The translations under genes were made by a program, and so were the position numbers. From assembly GCA_016793325.1 (NCBI GenBank), contig JAEUKI010000075.1:124001-188000 (forward strand): a DNA stretch of 64,000 bases. Reading direction: 5' to 3'. Of this stretch, positions 1-7,649 are shown in pieces; position 1 is the stretch's first letter; the number at the start of each line of letters is the position of its first letter. Source of the DNA: Myxococcales bacterium (GTDB lineage: Bacteria; Myxococcota_A; Polyangia; Polyangiales; Ga0077539). Under the pieces are notes generated by a model, which saw only the letters and a program-made list of their open reading frames with translations, did not search any database and was not told the origin of the DNA.

Positions 1-520
1 GGTTGCGCAGGATCATCACCGAGCTCTCGCCGAGGTCTTTTTGCAGCCTCGGGCGCTCGTCGTGGTCGAACGCCACGCCCTCGTAGTCGTGATACGTGAC
101 GTCGCCGAGCACGAGCTGCGCGGTCTGGTTGAGGGGCAAGAGGCCCTCTTTCGAAGAGGCCACGGCGGTGCCGTCGAGCGTGTGCAAGTGCATCACGCAC
201 TGGGCGTCTTCGCGCTTCTCGTGGACCGCCGAGTGAATCGTGAATCCCGCAGGATTGACGGGCCATCCTGTGTCGAGCAGCACGTTGGCCTCGAGGTCGA
301 TCTTCACGAGGCTCGACGCGGTGATCTCGTCGAAGAGCATCCCGTACGGGTTGATCAAGAAGTGGTGGTCGCTCTCGGGGACGCGCGCCGAGATGTGCGT
401 AAACACCAAGTCGTCCCAGCCGAAGAGGGAGACCAAACGATAGGCCGCGGCGAGGTCCACGCGGACCCTCCACTCGGCGTCGCTCACCTGCTCGCGAATG
501 CTCTTGTTCGTGCCCGTCAT
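1..520 (-). CDS. class II aldolase/adducin-domain protein, C-terminus cut by window edge
   Basis: Translating the minus strand from the ATG at 520 gives 173 codons that run off the left edge, so the C-terminus is missing. The N-terminal part fits the class II aldolase/adducin family: a helical start, the segment LFGWDDLVFTHISARVP (about residues 32-48), a LINPYGMLFDEITASSLVKID stretch split by few changes from the family pattern, and the metal-site motif MHLHT with His111 and His113. Family members are zinc-dependent sugar-phosphate aldolases/epimerases or adducin-like proteins, and the substrate cannot be told from this fragment. It is divergent from the hydrolase at 610, with an 89-bp gap between them. 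Family call is firm, function open. Confidence 0.85.
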   Translation of the reverse strand, partial: MTGTNKSIREQVSDAEWRVRVDLAAAYRLVSLFGWDDLVFTHISARVPESDHHFLINPYGMLFDEITASSLVKIDLEANVLLDTGWPVNPAGFTIHSAVHEKREDAQCVMHLHTLDGTAVASSKEGLLPLNQTAQLVLGDVTYHDYEGVAFDHDERPRLQKDLGESSVMILRN

Positions 521-593
521 GGAGGCGAACGATGCCACAAGCGCCCGCGAAAGTGGGGCTCGCGTCGCGGTGATGGGTTGCGTCGATCCGCGG

Positions 594-599
594 TACGTT
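594..599 (+). promoter_or_regulatory. possible -10 hexamer (TACGTT) close to the start of the 610 gene
   Basis: TACGTT ends 10 nt before the ATG at 610. The same TANNNT-plus-short-gap arrangement precedes many other starts in this window. There is no convincing Shine-Dalgarno, so a short or absent leader is likely. This is inferred from position only. Confidence 0.3.
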
Positions 600-609
600 C
601 GCGGGGCGC

Positions 610-1704
610 ATGTTGAGGTTGGCTCGATGGTTGGGGCCCTGGACCGCGGCGGACGCCGTTCCCCCTGGGGTCGTTCGCGATGAGCTGGTGATCGATCCTT
701 CGCGGGACGGCGATCGGCCGATGCGCGTGTGGGCGTATCGCCCCGCGGATCGCGCGCCGCACGGGTCGCTCTTGCTCTTGCACGGGCTTCACTATTTGGG
801 GCCCTCGGACCCGCGGATGGACCGCTTTTCTCGGATCCTCGCGGACGACGGGGCGCTCGTGTGGGCGCCCTTCGTTCCGGACTTCGAGCGTCTCGTGCTC
901 GCGCCGAGCGTGTTTCGCGACGCCGAGCGCGCGCTCGACGCCCTGCTCGCGCACCCCGGGCGTCCCGAGGGAAAGACGCCCGGCGCGATGAGCATCTCGT
1001 TCGGTTCGCTGCCCGCGTTGCACCTCGCTTCGAATCTCGAGCACAGTTTCAAGTTGTCGTCGCTGGTGCTCTTCGGCGGCTACGCGGACATCGCGGACAC
1101 CATGCGATTTTGCCTGCAGGGTACGCCGGGCCGCCCGGACGTCTCGCATGACCCCTACAACCGCCCGGTGGTCTACATGAACCTCGTCGAGCACCTCGAC
1201 GACTCGCTGCCTCGCGACCGCGCTCCGCTCGTCAGCGCGTGGCGGACGTTCATCGATCGCACGTGGGGACGGCCGGCGCTCAAGTCCGATCTCGCCGCGG
1301 GCGAGGCCATCGCGCGCGAGATCGCCGCGACGCTCGAGCCCGTGTGGCGCTCGGTGTTCATGAAGACAACGGGCTTCGAGCCCGGCGGCGTGGCGCTCTT
1401 CGAAGAGGCCATCGCCCGCGCGAAGGACGCGCTCGCGTGGCTCGATCCGACAGAGAAAATGCGGTCCGTGCGCGTTCCGACGTCGGTGCTGCACGGCGCG
1501 GACGACGACGTGATTCCCCACACGCACGCGCGGATCTTCGAGCGAGAGATCCCGCGGCATCACTTACGCGGCGTGCGCGTGACGGGGCTCTACGGGCACA
1601 CGGGCGCTGCTGCGCCCCTGTGGTCGAGCGCGGGGCAGCTCGTCGACGAAGTGTCCGCGATGCTCGGGGCGCTCGCCGCGCTCGATCGCGCCTCGCGCGG
1701 GTGA
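610..1704 (+). CDS. alpha/beta hydrolase
   Basis: The 364-residue product has the alpha/beta-hydrolase plan. A beta-strand LLLLHGL (55-61) holds the oxyanion HG motif. The nucleophile elbow reads S-I-S-F-G with the presumed Ser130, which differs from the usual G-x-S-x-G by Ser at the first position. A late GADDDVIP segment could supply the acid, and GLYGHTGA the catalytic His. No signal peptide is evident, so a cytoplasmic enzyme is likely. Several middle segments (VYMNLVEHLDD) resemble uncharacterised hydrolases, and I cannot name a substrate. It is transcribed away from the aldolase-like gene and followed by a long non-coding inverted repeat. Start chosen at the ATG 10 nt after a TACGTT hexamer. 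Confidence 0.8.
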   Translation: MLRLARWLGPWTAADAVPPGVVRDELVIDPSRDGDRPMRVWAYRPADRAPHGSLLLLHGLHYLGPSDPRMDRFSRILADDGALVWAPFVPDFERLVLAPSVFRDAERALDALLAHPGRPEGKTPGAMSISFGSLPALHLASNLEHSFKLSSLVLFGGYADIADTMRFCLQGTPGRPDVSHDPYNRPVVYMNLVEHLDDSLPRDRAPLVSAWRTFIDRTWGRPALKSDLAAGEAIAREIAATLEPVWRSVFMKTTGFEPGGVALFEEAIARAKDALAWLDPTEKMRSVRVPTSVLHGADDDVIPHTHARIFEREIPRHHLRGVRVTGLYGHTGAAAPLWSSAGQLVDEVSAMLGALAALDRASRG

Positions 1705-1748
1705 GTCACGGGGGCGTGAATCACGCAGCCAAGGGGGCGAAACCCTCG

Positions 1749-1903
1749 TCGTGACCCGAGTTTGGCCGGCGAAAACGCAGCGCTGCGGCGACGGACAGCC
1801 CCCACCTGCGCTGCCGCGCGCCCCGCCCTCACGGAGCACACGCCCGGGAGACGAGCCCCCGGGCTTTGCGCGACGGGGTCGCGAAGCGGCCAGGGCGTCC
1901 GCC
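1749..1903. repeat. left arm of a 155-bp inverted repeat
   Basis: This arm pairs with 2026-2180 on the opposite strand with no gap. By eye about 144 of 155 positions match, and roughly 80 bp in the middle are identical. Within the arm are smaller hairpins, for example CCCGGG-AGACGAGCC-CCCGGG and GGCCAGG...CCTGGCC at its inner end. A 122-bp spacer (1904-2025) separates the arms and contains no obvious gene. Long open frames cross both arms (they begin MTRVWPAKTQRC on plus and MTQVWPAKTQRC on minus), but these are mirror images produced by the repeat and I do not call them genes. The whole non-coding stretch is 1705-2208. Confidence 0.9.
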
Positions 1904-2025
1904 TGGCCTTCGCGATCGTCTCGCCCGAAACTCGAGCCACCCAGCGATCGATCGCGGCGAGGCGTCGCAAGTTTCCAGCAGATCGCTTGGTGGATCGCGT
2001 TGAATCGTGGTGCCGGGGTCGGTCC

Positions 2026-2180
2026 GGCGGACGCCGCGCCCGCTTCGCGACCCCGTCGCGCAAAGCCCGGGGGCTCGTCTCCCGGGCGTGTGCTCCGTGA
2101 GGGCGGGGCGCGCGGCAGCGCGGGTGGGCGCTGCTCTTCGCAGCAGCGCTGCGTTTTCGCTGGCCAAACTTGGGTCACGA
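2026..2180. repeat. right arm of the 155-bp inverted repeat
   Basis: This is the reverse complement of 1749-1903, position for position (paired coordinates sum to 3929). Most differences are substitutions in the outer 60 bp and the innermost few bases. The arm ends 28 bp downstream of the stop of the minus-strand gene at 2209-3072, so a transcript of that gene would run into the element and could fold into a very long hairpin. No target-site duplication or transposase was seen. Confidence 0.9.
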
Positions 2181-2208
2181 TGAGGGCTTTGCCCTCTGTC
2201 CACGTCGC

Positions 2209-3072
2209 TCACGGTGCTTCGACGATCGAGCCGAGCGATCGATCGAGCACGAAGAGCCACTCGGGTTCGCCGTCCGCGGCGATGTTCAGCGTTGCGCGAC
2301 GATGCAGCGGCAGACGGTTGGGGGCTGTCACGTTCGGGTTGATCGTCACGTCGAAGGTGCGCGAATCGCTGCTGCGGCGCACTTCACGAAGCGAAGCCGA
2401 GAGCGGCGCTATCGAGCGCTCGAAGGGCTGATCCTCGGGAAACAAGGAGAACAACACGATCGATGCGCGATACCGGCCTTCGACGGCTCGCTCTGCGAAG
2501 TGCAGCGTGCAGCGGAGCGTTCGTGCCTCGGGCGCACGGCGCTCGATGGAGAGCACGACGCGCGTGCCTCGATCGAACAACGAGTACGCTCGACGGTGCA
2601 TGAAGAGGTTGAACGCCGTCACAACGAGCGCCGACAGCGCGAGCACGGTCGCGGGCGCGGCAGAGAGCGCGGTCTCTGTCGTCCACAGGCGTGTTGCGCT
2701 CGACAACAACACGAGCACCGTCAACGTCGACGCCGCGCGCTGCACGAGGGCGACCGGAAATGCGAGCGCCGGCAGCCCCTGAAAGAACACATTTTCTGCG
2801 CGAATCTCGAGCCGCTCGGCGCGCGCTCGCAGGCGCCTCCAGCGCCACGCGAACGTCGCCCACCACAGCGCTCCGATCGTCGCTGCGACCGCAGTCAGCA
2901 AGAACCGATGATGTCCGATGCTGACGTCGATCGCGGAGATCAGCGCGAACCACGCGGACACCGCCGCGGCCATCGCGCTCGCGACGCTCTCGCCGCGCGC
3001 TTGCTCCGCGCGCGACAACGGAACCCACAAAATCAACTGCAGCCAGAACGGCAAGGACGTGTTGGACTTCAT
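2209..3072 (-). CDS. unknown membrane protein
   Basis: A 287-residue protein with four or five hydrophobic segments in its first 155 residues: after a short N-terminus, around 28-50 (SAMAAAVSAWFALISAIDV), 57-75, 100-125 and 135-155. A soluble C-terminal half of about 125 residues follows, with beta-rich character. The DVTINPNVTAPNRLPLHRRA segment and the closing WLFVLDRSLG look like a carbohydrate- or ligand-binding sandwich, but I recognise no family. It lies 64 bp downstream of the lipoprotein at 3137-3886 on the same strand and may be cotranscribed with it. It is probably an inner-membrane protein with one soluble domain. No function is assigned. Confidence 0.7.
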   Translation of the reverse strand: MKSNTSLPFWLQLILWVPLSRAEQARGESVASAMAAAVSAWFALISAIDVSIGHHRFLLTAVAATIGALWWATFAWRWRRLRARAERLEIRAENVFFQGLPALAFPVALVQRAASTLTVLVLLSSATRLWTTETALSAAPATVLALSALVVTAFNLFMHRRAYSLFDRGTRVVLSIERRAPEARTLRCTLHFAERAVEGRYRASIVLFSLFPEDQPFERSIAPLSASLREVRRSSDSRTFDVTINPNVTAPNRLPLHRRATLNIAADGEPEWLFVLDRSLGSIVEAP

Positions 3073-3136
3073 GTCTCCCGCGCCCGACGAAGTGTAGCGC
3101 CGCTCGCTCGCGCGTACCCGTCAGCGCGTCGCGGTG

Positions 3137-3886
3137 CTAGGGGAGCGTCTCGATCTGCCACAGCTCGAGCTCGCTCACGACGCTGTGAAAGAAGCGCACG
3201 CGTCGCGCTGGGTCGCGCCGCACCTCGACGCGCCGCTCGGCTTCGGGAATCGCGCTGTCCCCGGGCGCAAAATCAACGACGCCCAGCACGTCACCGTCAC
3301 CAGACCCCGCGCGCATCTCGGTTGTGTAGCGCCCGTTCGGGCGCGCGACGAAGGCGAACGTCCTTCCGCCTGGGTCGGGCGCGCGACCCACCCACGTGTA
3401 TCGACCCTCTTCGAGCGACACGACGCCTGCGACCGCGCCGCCTCGGCGCCAGCGCACTTGATACGCCCCGTCGAGCGCCGCGTCCGCGCGCCCCGTCTCG
3501 CAGCGCCCCGCGCGAAACGCGCACGTCGCGTCCGCCGGTCTTCGTTCGCAGATTCCGTCGCACACGAGCGCGACGTGAAACGCAGGGGTGCACTGCCCTG
3601 CGACGCACCAGTCCGCGACGCGCGCTTCGAGAGCGCTCGTCCACCGCGCTGCGCGCACGGAGAACGCGCCGCTGCTGCGAGGTTCGCCGGCCGCGCACGG
3701 GTAGACGCAGCCGCACTCGTCCGAGACGACAGGCAGGCACCGAGCGCCCGCCGTCACGACGCGCGGCGCCTCGCTCGTTTGGGGCGCGACCGGCGTTCGG
3801 GCCCGCGTGCACGCGACGAGCGCGAGCGCCCACAGGCCGATGAAGCGAGTCGATCCACGGTGAGGGCGGTCGTGCGAGACGTGCAT
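3137..3886 (-). CDS. cysteine-rich lipoprotein, unknown function
   Basis: The 249-residue product starts with a basic N-region, a hydrophobic core (FIGLWALALVAC) and a lipobox L-V-A-C at Cys26, so export and lipid anchoring are expected. The mature part has about a dozen cysteines in two clusters (CLPVVSDECGCVYPCAAG and CVAGQCTPAFHVALVCDGIC), which fits a disulfide-stabilised extracytoplasmic fold. The C-terminal half (RWRRGGAVAGVVSLEEGRY) looks beta-rich. I know no named family. It is followed by a membrane-protein gene on the same strand and transcribed divergently from the DUF4230 gene at 3986, with 99 bp between. Confidence 0.65.
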   Translation of the reverse strand: MHVSHDRPHRGSTRFIGLWALALVACTRARTPVAPQTSEAPRVVTAGARCLPVVSDECGCVYPCAAGEPRSSGAFSVRAARWTSALEARVADWCVAGQCTPAFHVALVCDGICERRPADATCAFRAGRCETGRADAALDGAYQVRWRRGGAVAGVVSLEEGRYTWVGRAPDPGGRTFAFVARPNGRYTTEMRAGSGDGDVLGVVDFAPGDSAIPEAERRVEVRRDPARRVRFFHSVVSELELWQIETLP

Positions 3887-3970
3887 GGGGCTCCAAGCAA
3901 AGAGCGTTGCACACTACAGCGAGCGGCGCCCCGCGAGCGATCGCGGCTCGCGTGGCCGCGCGCGGGTTGC

Positions 3971-3976
3971 TATCAC
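3971..3976 (+). promoter_or_regulatory. possible -10 hexamer (TATCAC) before the GTG at 3986
   Basis: TATCAC lies in the context GTTGCTATCACTG and ends 9 nt before the GTG start. Its position in the divergent intergenic region supports a promoter for the DUF4230 gene. This is a sequence-only guess. Confidence 0.3.
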
Positions 3977-3985
3977 TGAACGAGC

Positions 3986-4747
3986 GTGAGCGAAGCGCAG
4001 ACCGCGAACCGAAGCGACACGACCGAGCGCGGGGCCGAGCCTCACGAGCCTCTCACGAGCGCGGCGACGAGCGCGGCGACGAGCGAGCGTGCGGCGCGCG
4101 AGGGCGCGAAGGTGCCGTGGGGCTGGATCGCGGTCGTGCTGTGCACGTTGATTGTGTGTGTCACGACGGCGTCGGTGGTGGGGTCGTTGCGGGCGGCGGT
4201 TCCCCAGGCGAGCACGACGCGGACGGTGGTGCGGTCGGGGCCCGATGTCGTGGTCGCGATTCGCGCGCTCGCGCGGATGGAGACCGTGAGCTTTCACATG
4301 GAGCGCGTGATCGAGCTCACCGACGAGCAGACGCACTTGTTCGGGCTGGTCGACGCCAACGACAAGATCTTGTTGGTCGCCGCTGCGACGGTCACCGCGG
4401 GCGTGGACCTCACCAAGATCCTTCCCGGCGACATCGAGACGGACTGGGAGCACAAGCGCGTTCGGATCACGCTCCCCGCGGCAGAGCTGTTTCACGCGAC
4501 GCTCGACAACGCACGAACACGCACGTACCGACGGGACACCGACGCGTTCGCGTCGCGCTCGGAGGACCTCGAGACCCGCGCCCGGCAAGAGGCCGAGCGC
4601 GCCATGCGCGCGAGCGCGTTGCAAGGGGGCCTGCTCACAAAGGGCAGAGAAAACGCAGAGCGATCGCTGCGCGCGATGCTGGGGTCGCTGGGCTTCGAGC
4701 AGATCGACCTGCGATGGAGAGACCCGGTGGCGGGCGAGCGGCAGTAG
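3986..4747 (+). CDS. DUF4230-family membrane-anchored protein
   Basis: 253 residues: a polar, Thr/Ala-rich N-terminus of about 42 residues, one transmembrane helix (about 44-67, WGWIAVVLCTLIVC), then a periplasmic or extracellular domain. The pattern IRALARMETVSFHMERVIEL, then a central VDLTKILPGDI and later VRITLPAAELFHATLDNART, matches the DUF4230 family (small, single-TM proteins of unknown function in many bacteria). The C-terminal helix with AEQAER-like Arg/Glu content and a final LGFEQIDLRW strand is also typical. Start is a GTG with no clear ribosome site. The gene converges with the Uma2-like gene, and the pair is separated by a tandem palindrome. Confidence 0.8.
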   Translation: MSEAQTANRSDTTERGAEPHEPLTSAATSAATSERAAREGAKVPWGWIAVVLCTLIVCVTTASVVGSLRAAVPQASTTRTVVRSGPDVVVAIRALARMETVSFHMERVIELTDEQTHLFGLVDANDKILLVAAATVTAGVDLTKILPGDIETDWEHKRVRITLPAAELFHATLDNARTRTYRRDTDAFASRSEDLETRARQEAERAMRASALQGGLLTKGRENAERSLRAMLGSLGFEQIDLRWRDPVAGERQ

Positions 4748-4758
4748 CAAACGCGACT

Positions 4759-4793
4759 TCGGCAGACTTGCCGAACAGTCGGCAGACTTGCCG
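4759..4793. repeat. two tandem 14-bp palindromes, 20-bp period (copy A)
   Basis: The unit TCGGCAGACTTGCCG occurs at 4759-4773 and 4779-4793, with AACAG between them. Each unit is a small hairpin (CGGCA...TGCCG). Almost the same array is found at 7488-7521. Here it sits 12 bp after the stop of the DUF4230 gene and 46 bp before the end of the convergent Uma2-like gene, where a bidirectional terminator would be expected. Confidence 0.85.
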
Positions 4794-4838
4794 GGAGTGA
4801 CTCGCGCGCAAGGGTGCTGCCCCTCCCGAGCAACACTC

Positions 4839-5681
4839 TCACCGCTTGGTTCGCTTGCGGGGCGGGGGGCGGCTCTCGAGCGCTGCGAGCTTCGCCGCGA
4901 GCAGATCGCGCTCACGGATCGCAGCTTCTTTGGCGCGCTCTGCGGCTTCGCGATCTCGCTCTGCGGCTTCACTCTCGCGCTCTGCAGCTTCGCGCTCGCG
5001 CTCTGCGACTTCGCGACGGGCGAGCTCGGCTTCGGCGCGCTCGAGGGCTTCGTTGGTTTGCGCGGCGAGCTCTTCGTCCGTCGCGACGAGCTCGTCGCCG
5101 AAGCGCCCCGTCGCGAGCCGCACTCGTCGCGCTCCGCCTTCGCCGACGACGCGCAGAAAGCAGCCGAGCACGCTCGATTCGACGCTCTCGAGCACGCACA
5201 CGAGGCCGCGCTTCTTCACTTGCCGCCACACTTGCCAGCGTACGCGGCGACGACTGCGGAGCGTCCAGTCCGGGTCGTACACGATCAGTTCGCGCACGCC
5301 GATCGCTTTGTAGTCGATCGGAACGTCTTCGTAGTCCTTGGCCATGTCGCGACCCACGATTTCAAAGGCGAACGACGGCGGCTCGACCAGATCCCACGTG
5401 CACCACACGCGCTCTTCGCGCGGGCCCTCGATGCCGGGGAGCACGTACACATCCGGGGCGATGCGGCGCGTGATGTCGGTGGCGTCGAAGTAGAAGAACT
5501 GGTTCGCGCCGACGAACGCGCGGACGCTCTTTTGCCGCAAGAAGCGCGCGATAAACGGTCGAAGCAGCTCGGAGATCAGCGTCTGCAGGATGCTCCGACC
5601 CATGTTGTCCGTGTCTGGCGGGTCGAGCGCGCTCACGGTCCGTTTGCGCGCAGCGGGTTTCATCGCGAAGGAGTCTGCCAC
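4839..5681 (-). CDS. Uma2-family (DUF820) PD-(D/E)XK nuclease-fold protein with coiled-coil tail
   Basis: The 280-residue product carries the Uma2 core: RIAPDVYV with Asp77, FAFEIVG with Glu107, then KDYEDVPIDYKAIGVRELIV, matching the family D...E-[IV]...D...Y..GV.E pattern of restriction-endonuclease-like proteins of unknown role. Beyond residue 195 it turns into a long charged helix with repeated AERE/AERD/AERA units, almost certainly a coiled coil, ending in a basic RKRTKR tail. Such tails are common in cyanobacterial and myxobacterial members. The GTG at 5681 opens the frame, but the ATG at 5663 (residue 7) is an equally good start. Usual family length is about 190, so the tail is the extra part. 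Confidence 0.85.
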   Translation of the reverse strand: MADSFAMKPAARKRTVSALDPPDTDNMGRSILQTLISELLRPFIARFLRQKSVRAFVGANQFFYFDATDITRRIAPDVYVLPGIEGPREERVWCTWDLVEPPSFAFEIVGRDMAKDYEDVPIDYKAIGVRELIVYDPDWTLRSRRRVRWQVWRQVKKRGLVCVLESVESSVLGCFLRVVGEGGARRVRLATGRFGDELVATDEELAAQTNEALERAEAELARREVAEREREAAERESEAAERDREAAERAKEAAIRERDLLAAKLAALESRPPPRKRTKR

Positions 5682-5848
5682 CGCGCGCCTCGCGCGGGGG
5701 AGCCGCGCGAGAGGGGGACCTCGGCGCGGAGGAGCCTGCGTCGAGCGATGTACGCGCGTCGGTGAACGGTTGCCGCGGGCGAGTGGTCGTGGTGAGGTGA
5801 GTGTTGCCGGGGGCGACTCGTGCTCTCGGGGGAAGAGAAGAGATTGCG

Positions 5849-6208
5849 ATGAGAGCGCCGAGAGGCAGAGGCAACGTTCTGCCTACGGGCGCGCTCGTGG
5901 ACCTCGCGTTCGACAATCAGGCTGACGGCTTGGGCGCGACGGAGAACTACGCCGTCGTGTCGGATCTCGAGCACGACATGTTCTGGGCTGTCCCTGGCTA
6001 CGCGAGCGCTGGAAATCCTCAGGGAACGTGGTTTCTTCAAGGCGGTATCGCGTCGAGCATCGGCCAAGGTTCGCAGCAAGGCACGGCGCTTCGAACCGCG
6101 AGCAGTGGAGGCTCGACGAGCCTCGATCGTCGCCCGATCGGGCGGCGTGGAGATCGCAGCGCCAGTGTGATCCGCAACAGCATGCCCACCGGGAGCGCGT
6201 TGCGATGA
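5849..6208 (+). CDS. small ORF of uncertain status, overlaps the next start by ATGA
   Basis: The otherwise gene-free stretch 5682-6204 contains this 119-codon frame. In its favour are a purine-rich GGAAGAGAAGAG leader ending 8 nt before the ATG, a plausible protein-like middle (VVSDLEHDMFWAVPGYASAG), and a stop that overlaps the ATG of the lipoprotein gene at 6205 in the ATGA manner used elsewhere in the window. Against it, the last 45 residues are low-complexity Ser/Arg, and I recognise no family. It may be a decayed fragment. I see nothing else in 5682-5848. Confidence 0.35.
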   Translation: MRAPRGRGNVLPTGALVDLAFDNQADGLGATENYAVVSDLEHDMFWAVPGYASAGNPQGTWFLQGGIASSIGQGSQQGTALRTASSGGSTSLDRRPIGRRGDRSASVIRNSMPTGSALR

Positions 6209-7470
6209 ACACGCGTCCGCTCTTGCTCGGTATGGCTTGGGTACTCTCGGCGTGCAGCGCGTGCAGCGGGCCTCGGCCCGCGGACGCAGGAGCGGACGGC
6301 GCGCTCGCGGACCGTGTCGACGCGACGGTGCGCGATGTCGTGAGCGACGTTCGAAACGACGTCGCAACGGATACGCGGCTGGGTCCGCCTTGGGTCGACG
6401 GGTCGTTGGTGTTGCCTATCAAGGAGTACCGTTGGCCAGCCGACAGCTTCGGCGTGTGTGCCGGTCGAACCGCGATTTCGCCCACATCGACCTTCTACAA
6501 TGCCGAAGCGCACTGGTTCGATGGCGCGGTCTACTACTCGATCACGGGCTCGATGGGGCGCGTCGTGCCGGGCAGCAACGTAGCCGAGGCATTCGAGAAC
6601 GACACCAACGTCCTCCGTGGGGTGCTTTCGATCTCGGGAACGCGTCTCGTGCTCGGCGCGGCGTGGCGCCACGCGTACAACGAAGCGGTGATCATCTTCG
6701 AACAGCCTGTTCGCGGTGCGGTGGGGCGTACGTTGTGGCAACGGCAACGCAGGGTCACGCAAACCGAAGGCGGCTTCTGGGGCATGTCCGCGACTCCCTC
6801 GCTCATCGCGTTTTTGTGGCAGGACTCGATGGAGTCTGGCGATTGGCGCACGCGCGTGTTCGTCATCAACTCCGACGGCACGGGCGAGCGCGAGCTCACT
6901 CCTGCGGGCTACAACCAGTGCCACACGGTACGCGCGAGCGGCGAGCGCGTGGTGTTCGACTGCGACGGGCAGGTGTTTCTCTGGACGCGCGGCGATGCGT
7001 TGCCCGCGCGCGTCGATCCGACCAATCGCGCGCAGTGGCACGCCTTCATCGAAGGCGACATCGTCGTGTGGCTCGATCAACGCGATTGGCCCACGGGCTC
7101 GCGCGAATCGCCGGACAACCCGGAGGTCTACATGAAGAACCTTCGCACGGGCGTGGTCCAACGGATCACGCGCGACCTCGCGCCCAACCCCGTCGCGCAA
7201 GGTGATCCCGTCGTCGAGGGAGACTGGATCGCGTGGACCGACTTGCGGCACGCGAGCAGCCCGAACGCGGGACTCAGCGGCGATCGCATTGCGATCTACG
7301 GATTTCACATCCCGACGCAGCGCGAGTACGCGCTCGTCAACGACACCGAATGCCGCACGCACACGCCCATGCTCCTCGGTGGAAGGCTCTACTTCGCGGG
7401 CACTCCGCCGACGACGGGTGGCGGCCCCATGTACGACATGGATCTCCCCGTGATCGCGCGCGACGAGTGA
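6205..7470 (+). CDS. lipoprotein with TolB/WD-like beta-propeller
   Basis: The 421-residue protein opens with a signal peptide and lipobox (VLSAC, with a second SAC three residues later), followed by an Asp/Ala-rich linker (ADAGADGALADRVDATVRDVV). The mature part, about residues 60-420, is repetitive beta-sheet. Blades carry phrases such as VFVINSDGTGERELTPAG (TolB-like), DGQVFLWTRGD, GDIVVWLDQRDWP and GDWIAWTDLRHAS, which is the usual pattern of periplasmic or surface propellers that bind proteins or polymers. No catalytic residues are evident. The ATG at 6205 is preferred over upstream in-frame starts because the signal peptide begins there. A tandem palindrome lies 18 bp after the stop. 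Confidence 0.8.
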   Translation: MNTRPLLLGMAWVLSACSACSGPRPADAGADGALADRVDATVRDVVSDVRNDVATDTRLGPPWVDGSLVLPIKEYRWPADSFGVCAGRTAISPTSTFYNAEAHWFDGAVYYSITGSMGRVVPGSNVAEAFENDTNVLRGVLSISGTRLVLGAAWRHAYNEAVIIFEQPVRGAVGRTLWQRQRRVTQTEGGFWGMSATPSLIAFLWQDSMESGDWRTRVFVINSDGTGERELTPAGYNQCHTVRASGERVVFDCDGQVFLWTRGDALPARVDPTNRAQWHAFIEGDIVVWLDQRDWPTGSRESPDNPEVYMKNLRTGVVQRITRDLAPNPVAQGDPVVEGDWIAWTDLRHASSPNAGLSGDRIAIYGFHIPTQREYALVNDTECRTHTPMLLGGRLYFAGTPPTTGGGPMYDMDLPVIARDE

Positions 7471-7487
7471 GCTGCGCAGGCGACGTC

Positions 7488-7521
7488 CGGCAAACTTGCC
7501 GAACGGTCGGCAAACTTGCCG
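7488..7521. repeat. two tandem 14-bp palindromes, 20-bp period (copy B)
   Basis: CGGCAAACTTGCCG occurs at 7488-7501 and 7508-7521, each a perfect 6-bp stem around AC. The array differs from copy A by A for G at the loop and G for A in the spacer. It follows the propeller gene and precedes the oxidase operon by about 130 bp, again at a gene end. Confidence 0.9.
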
Positions 7522-7649
7522 AAGGGGTCCGTCGTCCGCGCGGCCCTGTGCAGGCCAAACCGCTTACGGCACGGTAACTCGCGGGGCGCTCGCGTGATGG
7601 TGGCGCAGGGCGGCGCCCTTCCGTGCGATGCTCGTTCGTCGCGACACCT

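Noticed and set aside
517..1563. 348-residue minus-strand frame opposite the hydrolase, and similar long Arg-rich frames throughout
   Set aside because: High-GC DNA yields long antisense frames. These have shadow composition and no domain, and the plus-strand frame has a recognisable fold.
1564..2431. Long mirrored frames (MTRVWPAKTQRC on plus, MTQVWPAKTQRC on minus) across the inverted repeat
   Set aside because: They are produced by the same DNA read in opposite directions and have Arg/Pro/Ala-rich shadow composition. No start signal or family supports them.
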